Part shown: one piece after another, positions 8,751-17,164 of the stretch
How positions within the stretch are numbered: position 1 is the stretch's first letter
Layout of the letters: every line of letters begins with the position of its first letter
Assembly (NCBI GenBank): GCA_947456185.1
Contig: CANGPW010000017.1
Span: 1 to 40,941, forward strand
Reading direction: 5' to 3'
DNA length: 40,941 nucleotides
From: Bacteroidota bacterium
GTDB taxonomy: Bacteria; Bacteroidota; Bacteroidia; UKL13-3
The notes under the pieces: generated by a model
What the model was told of the DNA's origin: nothing
Databases searched by the model: none
The model's input: only the letters and a program-made list of their open reading frames with translations
Program-made: the position numbers and the translations under genes

Positions 8751-8810
8751 TTGATAGTTGATAGTTGATAGAATTTAACTTTCATACTTCATAATTCATA
8801 ATTTAAAATT
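8749..8810 (+). repeat. AGTTGAT tandem units and AATTCATAATT microrepeat
   Basis: Three tandem TAGTTGA units at about 8750-8771 are followed by TTCATAATTCATAATTTAAA (about 8788-8807). The same ATTCATAATTCATAATT motif appears at about 28240-28262 and, shorter, at about 7495-7506. It fills the ribBA-mlaE gap. Confidence 0.5.
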
Positions 8811-8818
8811 TAAAAAGC

Positions 8819-9562
8819 ATGAAATTTTTTCAACATTTTGGCGAGTATTTATTGTTCTTAAAAACAGTATTTACTAAACCCGAAAAAGGTAAAATATTTT
8901 TCAAACAAATAATTACCGAGAGCAATAATATTGGTGTAGGCTCATTTGCTATTATTTCTCTTATAAGCGGTTTTATTGGTGCAGTTTCTACCATACAAAT
9001 TGGCTACCAATTGGTAAGCGGAATTTTACCTGATTATTTAATTGGAAGAATTGTTCGCGATAGCAATATTCTGGAATTTGCTCCCACCGTTACAGCTTTG
9101 GTTTTAGCAGGAAAAGTAGGCAGTAATATTGCTTCAGAAATTGGAACCATGAAAGTTACAGAGCAAGTAGATGCCTTAGAAATTATGGGTATCAATGCTG
9201 CTAACTATACCTCATTAGCAAAAATAATTGCAGGAGTTTTTAGCATTCCAATGTTGGTTTTATATGCAATGATTTTAAGTTTAATAGGTGGCGCAGTTTC
9301 TGGCTGGGCTTCTGGAATTATAAGCGTTGAAAGTTTTGTAAAAGGTTTAAGAACCGATTTTATGGGTTATAATGTAGTGTTTGCTTTAACCAAAGCTTAT
9401 ACCTTTGCATTTTTAATCACATCAGTTTCTGCTTTCCAAGGATTTAGAACCCAGGGTGGCGCTTTAGAAGTAGGTGAAAGTAGTACCAAAGCTGTTGTTT
9501 ATAGCTGTATGAGTATTATATTTTTCGATTATATTATTTCACAATTAATGTTATTCAAATAA
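8819..9562 (+). CDS. mlaE: MlaE-family ABC transporter permease
   Basis: The 247-residue integral membrane protein has the MlaE permease pattern: an N-terminal amphipathic segment, the helix FAIISLISGFIGAVSTIQI, the conserved EFAPTVTALVLAGKVGSNIA region, then EQVDALEIMGIN, and further hydrophobic helices to the end. In the Mla system this subunit sits in the inner membrane and moves phospholipid between inner and outer membranes. Its stop directly abuts the ATG of the ATPase gene, so they form a coupled pair. The usual MlaD (MCE) partner is not found here and may be encoded elsewhere. Substrate is inferred from the family. Confidence 0.92.
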   Translation: MKFFQHFGEYLLFLKTVFTKPEKGKIFFKQIITESNNIGVGSFAIISLISGFIGAVSTIQIGYQLVSGILPDYLIGRIVRDSNILEFAPTVTALVLAGKVGSNIASEIGTMKVTEQVDALEIMGINAANYTSLAKIIAGVFSIPMLVLYAMILSLIGGAVSGWASGIISVESFVKGLRTDFMGYNVVFALTKAYTFAFLITSVSAFQGFRTQGGALEVGESSTKAVVYSCMSIIFFDYIISQLMLFK

Positions 9563-10291
9563 ATGGTAATCATTGAAAATGTAAATAAAACATTTGGCAC
9601 CAAACATGTTTTAAAAAATATTTCTGCCAAATTATATAAAGGAAAAAGTAATTTTATAATTGGTGCAAGTGGTTGCGGTAAATCAGTATTGATGAAATGT
9701 ATGGTTGGGTTGTTAACTCCCGAAACTGGTAGCATTACTTTTGATGGACGTGACTTTTTAAAACTAAATTATGCTGAAAAAATAAATGTTAGAAAAGACA
9801 TTGGTATGTTGTTCCAAAACACCGCTCTTTTTGATTCATTAAGTGTTGAAGAAAATGTAGCTTTTCCATTAAGAATGTTTACCGATTTTTCTGAAGAACA
9901 AATTATTGAACGCGTAAACTTTTGTTTAAGCAGGGTGAATTTAATCAATTTAAACAAACTATTTCCTTCTAATATTTCGGGTGGACAAAAAAAACGGGTG
10001 GGCATTGCTCGCGCAATAGCTTTAAATCCTAAATACTTGTTTTGCGATGAACCTAATTCAGGATTAGATCCACTAACAAGCCGTGTAATTGATGAGTTGA
10101 TTACTGATATTACTAAGGAATATGAAATTACTACCATTATTAACACCCACGACATGAAAAGTTTATTTGTAATGGGTGAAAATATTATATTTATTCACGA
10201 AGGACAAAAATGGTGGGAAGGTGAAAAAGCTGAAATACGCCCAAGTGGAAATACAGAATTACTTGCTTTTATGGAAGCAAGTGAGTTTTAA
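9563..10291 (+). CDS. mlaF: MlaF-family ABC transporter ATP-binding protein
   Basis: A 242-residue ABC ATPase. Walker A is GASGCGKS (34-41), the signature is NISGGQKKRVGIARA, Walker B is YLFCDEPNSGLDP and the switch histidine is in NTHDMKS. The Gln of the Q-loop lies in GMLFQNTALFDSLSVEEN, the MlaF-like form. It powers the MlaE permease encoded immediately upstream; the TAA and ATG are adjacent without spacing. Periplasmic and outer-membrane partners are not in the window. Confidence 0.93.
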   Translation: MVIIENVNKTFGTKHVLKNISAKLYKGKSNFIIGASGCGKSVLMKCMVGLLTPETGSITFDGRDFLKLNYAEKINVRKDIGMLFQNTALFDSLSVEENVAFPLRMFTDFSEEQIIERVNFCLSRVNLINLNKLFPSNISGGQKKRVGIARAIALNPKYLFCDEPNSGLDPLTSRVIDELITDITKEYEITTIINTHDMKSLFVMGENIIFIHEGQKWWEGEKAEIRPSGNTELLAFMEASEF

Positions 10292-10338
10292 ATTAAATAT
10301 TTGAATTATTGAATTAAATTTTAAAAAAACTTTTGTAA

Positions 10339-11598
10339 ATGCATAACATATCTGTAAAAGCAGCAAACTTAATTGGTTCTGAAATTATCAAATTAGGTGC
10401 CGAAATCAATCAAAAAATAAAAGAAGGAAATCATATTTACAATTTAACGATTGGCGATTTCAATCCAAAATATTTTAGCATTCCAAACGAATTAAAACAA
10501 TACATTGTTGATGCATATCAAAACAATGAAACCAACTACCCTCCTGCCGATGGTGTGTTGGATTTAAAAAAAGCCATACAACATTTTATTCTCAAATACG
10601 AAAATATTCAATTTGCAGATGATGAATTAATGGTGGCAAGTGGCGGACGTCCTTTGATTCATGCTATTTACAGTACAATTTTAGATCCAAATGACAAAGT
10701 TTTATACCCTGTTCCAAGTTGGAATAACAACCATTATTGTCATTTAAACGATGCTATAAAAGTAGAAGTTCAAACCAAAGCAGAGAATGGTTTTATGCCA
10801 ACTGTCAATGAATTGAAACCATATATTCACGATGTTGTTTTGTTAGCGCTTTGTTCTCCTTTAAACCCAACAGGTACTACTTTTAAAAAAGAACAATTAA
10901 CTGAAATTTGTGATTTAGTTTTAGCCGAAAATTTAAAAAGAGCTGGAAATCAAAAACCATTATACGTTCTTTTCGACCAAATATATTGGATGTTAAGAAC
11001 CGATGGAATTGAACATTTTAACCCAGTTAGTTTAAGACCTGAAATGAAAAAATACACCATTTTTGTAGATGGTATTAGCAAAAGTTTAGCCGCTACAGGT
11101 GTTAGGGTTGGTTGGGGCTTAGGACCTGCTGAAATCATTTCAAGAATGAAATCTATCATTGGCCATATTGGCGCTTGGGCACCAAGAGCAGAACAAATTG
11201 CCACTGCAAAATTTTTAGAAAACGACCAAGCCATCAACCAATATTTAGGCGAACTAAAACAAAAAATCGACTTGCGATTTAACGCATTATATAATGGATT
11301 TGAAACACTAAAAGCAAAAGGTTTTCCTGTACAAATAATTGCGCCTGAAGGAGCCATTTATTTAACAGCACAGTTTGCGTTAATTGGTAAAAAACAATTA
11401 GATGGAAAAACAATTGAAACAACTGCTGATATCTCTTCATTTTTAATCAATCGTGCGCAGTTAGCATTGGTGCCATTTACAGCTTTTGGTTGCCCAAGTG
11501 GAACTGATTGGTACAGAATTTCTGTTGGTACTTTAAATGAAAATGACATTCCACAATTGTTACTCCAATTAGAAAATGCCTTGAATGAATTAACATAA
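10339..11598 (+). CDS. PLP-dependent class I/II aminotransferase (aspartate aminotransferase fold)
   Basis: A 419-residue fold type I aminotransferase. Visible elements are the N-terminal YNLTIGDFNPKYF, NYPPADGVLDLKKAI, the cofactor loop MVASGGRPLIHAI, LCSPLNPTGTTF, the Asp in LFDQIYW that contacts the PLP nitrogen, the Schiff-base Lys in FVDGISKSLAATGVRVGW, and a C-terminal carboxylate-binding Arg in WYRISVGTL. The amino acid substrate cannot be assigned from sequence. It follows mlaF by 47 bases; an A-rich AACTTTTG just before the ATG resembles a weak -7 box. It ends at a terminator shared with kdsA. Confidence 0.88.
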   Translation: MHNISVKAANLIGSEIIKLGAEINQKIKEGNHIYNLTIGDFNPKYFSIPNELKQYIVDAYQNNETNYPPADGVLDLKKAIQHFILKYENIQFADDELMVASGGRPLIHAIYSTILDPNDKVLYPVPSWNNNHYCHLNDAIKVEVQTKAENGFMPTVNELKPYIHDVVLLALCSPLNPTGTTFKKEQLTEICDLVLAENLKRAGNQKPLYVLFDQIYWMLRTDGIEHFNPVSLRPEMKKYTIFVDGISKSLAATGVRVGWGLGPAEIISRMKSIIGHIGAWAPRAEQIATAKFLENDQAINQYLGELKQKIDLRFNALYNGFETLKAKGFPVQIIAPEGAIYLTAQFALIGKKQLDGKTIETTADISSFLINRAQLALVPFTAFGCPSGTDWYRISVGTLNENDIPQLLLQLENALNELT

Positions 11599-11630
11599 AA
11601 AAGAGGCTGTCTAAAAAAATTTAAAATGCT

Positions 11631-11702
11631 CGTCATTTTGAGCGTAGTCTAGAAATTTATATGCTCGTTTTTAAAAACATTTCGACTTCGCTCAATGTGA
11701 CA
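11631..11702 (+). repeat. REP-like imperfect inverted repeat (GAGCGnAGTC family)
   Basis: The left arm, GTCATTTTGAGCGTAGTCTA, and the right arm, ending TCGACTTCGCTCAATGTGAC, are imperfect inverted copies enclosing an AT-rich loop. A related element lies at 20108-20160. A GAGGCTGTC segment just before it (about 11603-11611) echoes the following terminator stem. Confidence 0.6.
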
Positions 11703-11708
11703 AAATAA

Positions 11709-11743
11709 AAAAGGCTGTCCTTCTGAGACAGCCTTTTCTTTTT
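11709..11743. terminator. Bidirectional terminator between the aminotransferase and kdsA
   Basis: AAAAGGCTGTC (11709-11719) pairs perfectly with GACAGCCTTTT (11727-11737) around a 7-base loop. A-rich and T-rich flanks on both sides suit termination of both converging genes. Confidence 0.9.
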
Positions 11744-11759
11744 AAATTTATTATAAATT

Positions 11760-12590
11760 TTATCTATAACTTACTTCTAAATTATGAATGTCAATTAATG
11801 GTTTTAAAAATTCCTCTAATTGATAAACACTTAATTGCGAAGCAGCATCACACAAGGCTTTTTCAGGATCAGGATGCGTTTCAATAAATACACCATCAAC
11901 TCCTGCAGCTACTCCCGCTCTGCTTAATACAGGTAAGAACTCACGAGCTCCACCTTTTGCATCTGCACTTGGAATACCATATTTGCGTATGCTATGAGTA
12001 ATGTCAAATACTACCGGATAACCCAACTGTCCCATTAAAAAGAAACTTCTAGGATCAACCACCATGTCGTTATAACCAAAAGTAAAACCACGTTCTGTTA
12101 ATATTACTTGGTCGTTACCTGAATCTAAACATTTTTGAACAGGATGCTTCATGTTTTCAGGAGCCAAAAACTGGCCATGTTTTATGTTTACTACCCTACC
12201 CGTTTTGGCAGCAGCCACCATTAAAGTAGACTGCATACATAAATAAGCAGGAATTTGTAATACATCACAAACTTCGCCAGCAGCAGCTGCTTGGTCGGGA
12301 TAATGAATATCTGTTAATAAAGGAAAACCAAATTGCTCTTTTACTTTTGCTAAAATAGCAACGCCTTTTGTCAATCCCGGACCATCGTAATATTTCAAAC
12401 TGCTTCTATTGTCTTTTTGAAACGATGATTTGTAAATCATTTGAATGTTTAACTTTTCCGAAACTTCTTTCAGTTTTTCGGCAGTTTTCATCATAATCAT
12501 TTCATCTTCTATTACACAAGGGCCAGATATAAGAAACAATTCATTGCCTCCACAAGCTATATCTCCAACTTTTACTATTTTTTTTGTCAT
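11760..12590 (-). CDS. kdsA: 3-deoxy-8-phosphooctulonate (KDO 8-P) synthase
   Basis: KdsA condenses arabinose 5-phosphate with phosphoenolpyruvate to give KDO 8-phosphate for lipopolysaccharide core synthesis. The 276 residues carry the family blocks LISGPCVIEDE, IYKSSFQKDNRSS, TDIHYP, VNIKHGQFLAPENM, and VFDITHSIRKYG with its conserved histidine. Cys25 in SGPC is at the metal-ligand position of metal-dependent KdsA enzymes such as that of Aquifex, where the E. coli enzyme has Asn; I therefore expect a metal-dependent type. It begins 5 bases after the DUF349 gene's stop, so the two form an operon. Confidence 0.95.
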   Translation of the reverse strand: MTKKIVKVGDIACGGNELFLISGPCVIEDEMIMMKTAEKLKEVSEKLNIQMIYKSSFQKDNRSSLKYYDGPGLTKGVAILAKVKEQFGFPLLTDIHYPDQAAAAGEVCDVLQIPAYLCMQSTLMVAAAKTGRVVNIKHGQFLAPENMKHPVQKCLDSGNDQVILTERGFTFGYNDMVVDPRSFFLMGQLGYPVVFDITHSIRKYGIPSADAKGGAREFLPVLSRAGVAAGVDGVFIETHPDPEKALCDAASQLSVYQLEEFLKPLIDIHNLEVSYR

Positions 12591-12595
12591 GGTAT

Positions 12596-14722
12596 TTATT
12601 TTAATTCCTCGGTTTTGCCAATATTATTTTTCAAAGTTCTAACCGATTTTAATTTGTCTTCTAAATCTTTAATCAATTTTTGAGCCGCAGCTATTTTATC
12701 GTGGAATTGAGTCAACATGTCATTTTTAGAACTGCTATTTTTAAAGAATCCTAAATTATTATCCCAAGTATCAATATCCGATTTTAAACCTTTGATGCGT
12801 TCTTGTAAAACTCTTTCTTCACGTTGTAAACGTTGAGCTCCGTCAGGGTTATTTGCCAACGATTCAAAATGTGCTTTATCGTCTGCGCTGCGCATGTTTT
12901 TACGCAATTCACGGTGCTTACCATATATTTTATCCAATAAATCGTTGTACAACTTACCAACTGCATCTTTATCTTTATTAGGAACATAACCTATTGCGCT
13001 CCATGCATCTTGAATGGCTTTTAAATCGTTTAAAACATTGATATTTTCGCCCTCTGCAATCGATAATGCTTCTAATTTTGTGATCAGTTCTTTTTTAGCA
13101 ATTAAATTAGTGCCTTGTTCTGCATTTTGAGCCGCAAAACGTTCTGCTTTCTTTTCAAAAAATAAATCGCAAGCACCTCTAAATTTCTTCCAAATTTCAT
13201 CGTTAAATTTATCAGGAACAGGACCTATTTCTTTCCATTGCTCTTGTAACGATTTGACTTGAGCAGTTTGCTTACCCCAATCAATTGGTGCTGCTGCAAT
13301 ATTTTCTACTTGTTTAAAAAGTTCAGTTTTCTTTTTAAAGTTTTCGTTTCTTACTGCGTTAAATGTTTTGAACCAATTGTTTTTATTATTGAAAAATGTA
13401 TTGCGAATATCCTTAAACTCATCCCATATTTTTTCTCTATCTGCCATTGGGACGTAACCAATTTTTTTCCACTCTTCCATTAATTCATTGGCTTCTTTGG
13501 TTTTTGCCATCCAATCCTTGATACGAGTAGTTTTATAAATTGCTAATTCCTTCGACTTTTCAATCAATGCTAATTTTAAAGCTAAATTCTCTTGTCTTAC
13601 TACTTCATTCTTTTCTGATTCTGCTTTAATTACGCCATACACTTTATCAACTTCTGCCTTAAAACGAGTCCAGATATCTTCATTGGCTTCTTTTGGCACA
13701 GGACCAATATTTCTCCAATCTTCTTGGTATTTTTTAACTGCTATCAAAGCAGATTTTATGCTTTTTTCTTCCGATAATTCACTCACTTTTTTGCATAAAT
13801 TTATTTTAGCATCTAAGTTACGTTCTCTATCCATTTGAGCTATTTCGTTGTTAATGCTCAACTTGTCATAAAATATTTCATTTAAAACGCGGTAACTTTC
13901 CCAAAGGCGCTCCACATGCTCTTTAGGAACATTTTTAATTTTTTTCCATTCTGTTTGTAAATCTTTCAATTTAGCCAAACTATCTTTCGTTTCTTCCGAA
14001 CTATTTAAAACTTTTATTTGCTCTAAAACTGCTTCTTTTGCTTTTAAGTTTTTTAATCTTTCTGCTTCAGCAATTGCTTTTGCAGTTGCTATTTTATCGC
14101 GTAAATCTTTTGAAGCTTTGTTAAAAGTATCTTTTGCTGCTATTCCCGATTTAAATTCAAAATCGTCTTTTTCCCCACCTTCTTCTATAAAATTGTGAAG
14201 AGCTAAATTTTGTTCTTCATGCAAAGCCGCATCAAAAAATGGTTTAATGGTTTTAAAAATTTGAAAAGCTTCACTGTGTGGTTTTTCACTAGCGGCCTCT
14301 AATGCCATTGCCAATAACTCATCTTTAGTTTTGCTAGCATAATCGTTTTGCTCTTGCAATTCTGTGTGTTCAATGGCTGCTAAATCAGCATCAAATTCAT
14401 GTTCGTCAATAGTAATTTCTAACGCATCAGTGGCTAAGTTAATACTTTCTTCGATAGCTACTGTTTCTTCCATTTTGCTTTCTGCAACTGGAGTTTCCAC
14501 TATTACATCACTTGGTGTTTCTATTGTTTCAATAGGCGCCACCTCAATTTCAGTAGTTACATTTTCCATCATTGAAGATTCAGTTATTTCAACTGTTGTT
14601 TCAATTTGTGATTCAATGGTTTCAATCACTTGTTCTGTAGCATTAATTGCTTCATTGTTTTCTAAAGTAAGTTCTGCATTTAAAGCAGCATCAGAAGGAT
14701 TCATTTCGTTAGGTTCAGTCAT
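12596..14722 (-). CDS. DUF349 repeat protein
   Basis: A 708-residue predicted cytoplasmic protein without a signal peptide. Residues 1 to about 130 are strongly acidic and Glu/Thr-rich. Five DUF349 helical repeats follow, each with the pattern W-x3-G/N-xVP and then a W or hydrophobic-x2-F: EWKKIKNVPKE, DWRNIGPVPKE, EWKKIGYVPMA, QWKEIGPVPDK and AWSAIGYVPNK. The last about 90 residues are charged and coiled-coil-like (QREERVLQERIKGLKSD). DUF349 has no firmly established biochemical role that I can cite. It precedes kdsA by 5 bases, so it is in the same transcript. Confidence 0.85.
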   Translation of the reverse strand: MTEPNEMNPSDAALNAELTLENNEAINATEQVIETIESQIETTVEITESSMMENVTTEIEVAPIETIETPSDVIVETPVAESKMEETVAIEESINLATDALEITIDEHEFDADLAAIEHTELQEQNDYASKTKDELLAMALEAASEKPHSEAFQIFKTIKPFFDAALHEEQNLALHNFIEEGGEKDDFEFKSGIAAKDTFNKASKDLRDKIATAKAIAEAERLKNLKAKEAVLEQIKVLNSSEETKDSLAKLKDLQTEWKKIKNVPKEHVERLWESYRVLNEIFYDKLSINNEIAQMDRERNLDAKINLCKKVSELSEEKSIKSALIAVKKYQEDWRNIGPVPKEANEDIWTRFKAEVDKVYGVIKAESEKNEVVRQENLALKLALIEKSKELAIYKTTRIKDWMAKTKEANELMEEWKKIGYVPMADREKIWDEFKDIRNTFFNNKNNWFKTFNAVRNENFKKKTELFKQVENIAAAPIDWGKQTAQVKSLQEQWKEIGPVPDKFNDEIWKKFRGACDLFFEKKAERFAAQNAEQGTNLIAKKELITKLEALSIAEGENINVLNDLKAIQDAWSAIGYVPNKDKDAVGKLYNDLLDKIYGKHRELRKNMRSADDKAHFESLANNPDGAQRLQREERVLQERIKGLKSDIDTWDNNLGFFKNSSSKNDMLTQFHDKIAAAQKLIKDLEDKLKSVRTLKNNIGKTEELK

Positions 14723-15015
14723 TTTAAAATAAATAGAGATCAGTTATACATTCTTTTATAGGAGGGCGAATTTAATTTATTTTTGTAAAACACAAGATGC
14801 AATTATTTTAAAGGAATGTCCTTTGATTCAAATAGATAATATTGCTAGGAAAACTAAAAATAATTTTCTTCAGTTTCAAATAGACTATTTTTGTATATTT
14901 ATACATAGGTAGATATGAATTTTGTATTTTTAACATACGCTAAACTTTTACATTTTTCAACTGTGAAGAATAATTATATTCGTCACTTTAATAAATCTAA
15001 AATATCAATAATATA
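14723..15015. other. 293-bp divergent spacer with two TAnnTTTG boxes
   Basis: This spacer separates the minus-strand DUF349-kdsA operon from ybaB. It holds two exact plus-strand TAnnTTTG boxes (14778-14785 and 14886-14893) and a small AAAGGA-ATG-TCCTTT hairpin (14810-14824). I found no ORF and no convincing minus-strand promoter. Confidence 0.5.
14886..14893 (+). promoter_or_regulatory. Candidate -7 box for ybaB
   Basis: TATTTTTG fits TAnnTTTG exactly and lies about 120 bases before the ybaB ATG. No TTG is found at standard spacing upstream, so this is tentative. An identical octamer occurs at 14778-14785. Confidence 0.3.
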
Positions 15016-15315
15016 ATGTTCGGAAAATTAGGTGAAGCAAAACAAAAAGCAGAAGAAATGAAGCTTAAATTAGAAGCAATTACCGTGGAGGGAAATTCAC
15101 AAGGAGTGAAGGTTATCACCAATGCAAACAAAAAAATTATTTCTATAAGCATAGCTCCCGAATTATTGAACCCGGAGAATAAAGAACAAACTGAAGAACT
15201 TTTATTAGTTGCAATTGAAAATGCAATGAATCAAGCAGAAAATATTTCAGCAGCCGAAATGAGAGCCATGATGGGTGGAATGATTCCTGGTTTAGGTAAT
15301 TTATTTGGTAACTAA
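15016..15315 (+). CDS. ybaB: YbaB/EbfC family nucleoid-associated DNA-binding protein
   Basis: A 99-residue protein of the usual YbaB size. It opens with a charged helix (MFGKLGEAKQKAEEMKLKLE), followed by VEGNSQGVKVITNANKKIIS, the family's central strand region, then a helix with EELLLVAIENAMNQAE. It ends in a Gly/Met-rich tail MMGGMIPGLGNLFG. The family forms homodimers that bind DNA and coat the nucleoid. It is not next to recR or dnaX, its common partners in other phyla. The following gene begins 38 bases later on the same strand. Confidence 0.9.
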   Translation: MFGKLGEAKQKAEEMKLKLEAITVEGNSQGVKVITNANKKIISISIAPELLNPENKEQTEELLLVAIENAMNQAENISAAEMRAMMGGMIPGLGNLFGN

Positions 15316-15353
15316 ATATCACCATTAACCGTTTTAGTCAAACATAAATCCAT

Positions 15354-16097
15354 TTGCTTTTGCAAAAAATAAAAAAATATATTCTCCTATTATTTTGTCT
15401 TATTGGGCTTTATTCTTTAAAAGCGCAGCAAACTAAAATATACATAAAAGGTTTTGTGGTGGGTGCCGATACCAATGCGCCAATTCCATTGGCTAATATT
15501 CACAATATAACTTCACAAAATCGCTATATTACCAATCGTTATGGTGCTTTCGGTATGAATGTTTTGCCCACTGATACCGTTGAATTTTCGGTGATTGGTT
15601 ATAAAACTTTTGTGCTTGTATGTGCCAATTATTTGAACCAAGGCGATGTGCCAATTGTAATCAAACTAAAACGCAGTTATATAAAATTACGTGAAGTAAT
15701 TGTATCGGGGCAAAAACGCAAACAAGATAGCATGGCGCGTGCTGCTGCCAAACGCTTAAGAACTGATCCTTTGTTAAATAATTACAGTACTTCTATCTCT
15801 ATTTATAATGCTTCGCAAGGTGGCATGTTAAGCAGTATTTTAGCCGGTGGCAATAAAAAAATACAAGAATATGAAAAGCTCATGCGCTTAATGGAAATTT
15901 ACAACGAACAAAACCAAGTATGTGATAAATATAATGTAGAATTAGTTATGCGAACTACTTTACTAGATGAAAAACACGCTCGTGAATTGATGAAATACTG
16001 TGATATTCCAAACTATTTTGTTTTAAACTCCAACGAATACGATATTATTTTAGCTATCCAAAACTGCTTTAAAGAATATAAACTAAGAAGAAGATAG
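15354..16097 (+). CDS. Secreted protein with carboxypeptidase-D regulatory-like domain
   Basis: The only starts that keep the signal peptide are TTG codons at 15354 or 15360; the first in-frame ATG is deep in the domain. Residues 1 to about 25 (KKYILLLFCLIGLYSLKAQ) form a signal peptide. Residues about 30-110 are a CarboxypepD_reg-like beta-sandwich: IKGFVVGADTNAPIPLANIH, then YITNRYGAFGMNVLPTDTVE and FSVIGYKTF. This fold is common at the N-terminus of TonB-dependent receptors, but here it is followed only by a charged helical region of about 130 residues, with no barrel and no T9SS tail. A periplasmic or outer-membrane-associated role is inferred; function unknown. Confidence 0.75.
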   Translation: MLLQKIKKYILLLFCLIGLYSLKAQQTKIYIKGFVVGADTNAPIPLANIHNITSQNRYITNRYGAFGMNVLPTDTVEFSVIGYKTFVLVCANYLNQGDVPIVIKLKRSYIKLREVIVSGQKRKQDSMARAAAKRLRTDPLLNNYSTSISIYNASQGGMLSSILAGGNKKIQEYEKLMRLMEIYNEQNQVCDKYNVELVMRTTLLDEKHARELMKYCDIPNYFVLNSNEYDIILAIQNCFKEYKLRRR

Positions 16098-16153
16098 TTT
16101 AAAAAATTAGTCATTGTATTAAACCAACAATTAAATAAAAAATCACTTGTATA

Positions 16154-17098
16154 TTACTCATCAAAATTAGCATCAGTATTTTCGCTGAAATATGCTAATG
16201 GTGGTTCTCCTAATAAATATAGTATTTCTAAGACTTGATTTGATTTTATGATATCTTCTTCATGTTTGAAGGATGCAGTCAAATTCCGTAATACTCTTTT
16301 AACAATTGTCAAATTATCACAAGGTAAATAATACAATGCATTTGAAGGAATTTTAATTTGTTCTACAAACTGCTCTAAACTTTTTTGGGTATATATTCCT
16401 CCTTTGTGAAATACATTGATATAAAACAAAACCTGTCTGTTTTCAGCACTTAATTTGTTATCACTTTTAAAGTCAAAGTTTTTTAAATCAAGTCTATCTT
16501 CTTCCAAAAATGCCAACATAAAATGCTGAGGTAAATTAATGCCAAAAACTGGTAAGTTTAATTGCTGAGCAACCAACATATATATAATACAAAGCATGAT
16601 TGGATTGCCTTTTTTAGTTTCTAAAACTTCATTGATAAAAGAGTTGGAAGAACTTTGATAATCTGCTACATTTCCAGAAAATTTATGAAAATCATAAAAA
16701 GCATAATTCAATATTTTTACTTTTTCTTCAGCTGTAATATCATGTCGCATGTCGAGCCAAGCATTGAATTTTATTTTTTCAATCCGCTCTATTAAAAATG
16801 ATTTTTCAAGAGTTGGATATTTAAATTTTGAAATTAAATAAACACCATGTAATAAATCTTTTTCTGGTAAATCATACCACTCTTTAAACTCTATTAATAA
16901 ATGTTGATAGTTAATTTTATTAACGACTTCAGCAGTTAAGTCTATCACATTTTTATCAATTATATTTGTCAATTCACCTGCTATCAAAGGCAAGGCATTG
17001 ATTCCATATGAAATTAACTTTTTTTCTACCAAATCTACTACTTCTGTATCAGTATCATCAAGCAAAAACAAAAGTGATTTTATTTCAGAAGTATTCAA
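16154..17098 (-). CDS. SirB1-like transglutaminase-fold protein
   Basis: A 314-residue protein. The central part contains SSNSFINEVLETKKGNPIML (about 150-170) followed by CIIYMLVAQQLNLPVFGINLP and QHFMLAF. This is the SirB1 N-terminal/transglutaminase-like core in which G-x-P-I/x-L and the later G-x-x-x-PxHFxL blocks are conserved. The family's Cys position may be represented by the Cys after PIML, though its catalytic use is unproven. The first about 100 residues are helical, HEAT-like (LLFLLDDTDTEVVDLVEKKL). It lies 66 bases downstream of leuS on the same strand and has its own exact -7 box. Confidence 0.75.
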   Translation of the reverse strand: MNTSEIKSLLFLLDDTDTEVVDLVEKKLISYGINALPLIAGELTNIIDKNVIDLTAEVVNKINYQHLLIEFKEWYDLPEKDLLHGVYLISKFKYPTLEKSFLIERIEKIKFNAWLDMRHDITAEEKVKILNYAFYDFHKFSGNVADYQSSSNSFINEVLETKKGNPIMLCIIYMLVAQQLNLPVFGINLPQHFMLAFLEEDRLDLKNFDFKSDNKLSAENRQVLFYINVFHKGGIYTQKSLEQFVEQIKIPSNALYYLPCDNLTIVKRVLRNLTASFKHEEDIIKSNQVLEILYLLGEPPLAYFSENTDANFDE

Positions 17099-17124
17099 TT
17101 TATTGGAGTATTATTTATTGTAAA

Positions 17125-17132
17125 CAAATCTA
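17125..17132 (-). promoter_or_regulatory. Candidate -7 box for the SirB1-like gene
   Basis: On the minus strand this reads TAGATTTG, an exact TAnnTTTG match, 26 bases before the start codon. No TTG lies at the expected upstream spacing. Confidence 0.35.
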
Positions 17133-17164
17133 TTTTTTTAATGTTAAAAAAAAAGACTATAAAT

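Noticed and set aside
11603-11743. Insertion-sequence end, because of GAGGCTGTCTAAAAA and flanking repeats
   Set aside because: There is no transposase, no paired terminal repeats around a coding segment and no target duplication; a terminator plus a REP-like repeat explains it.
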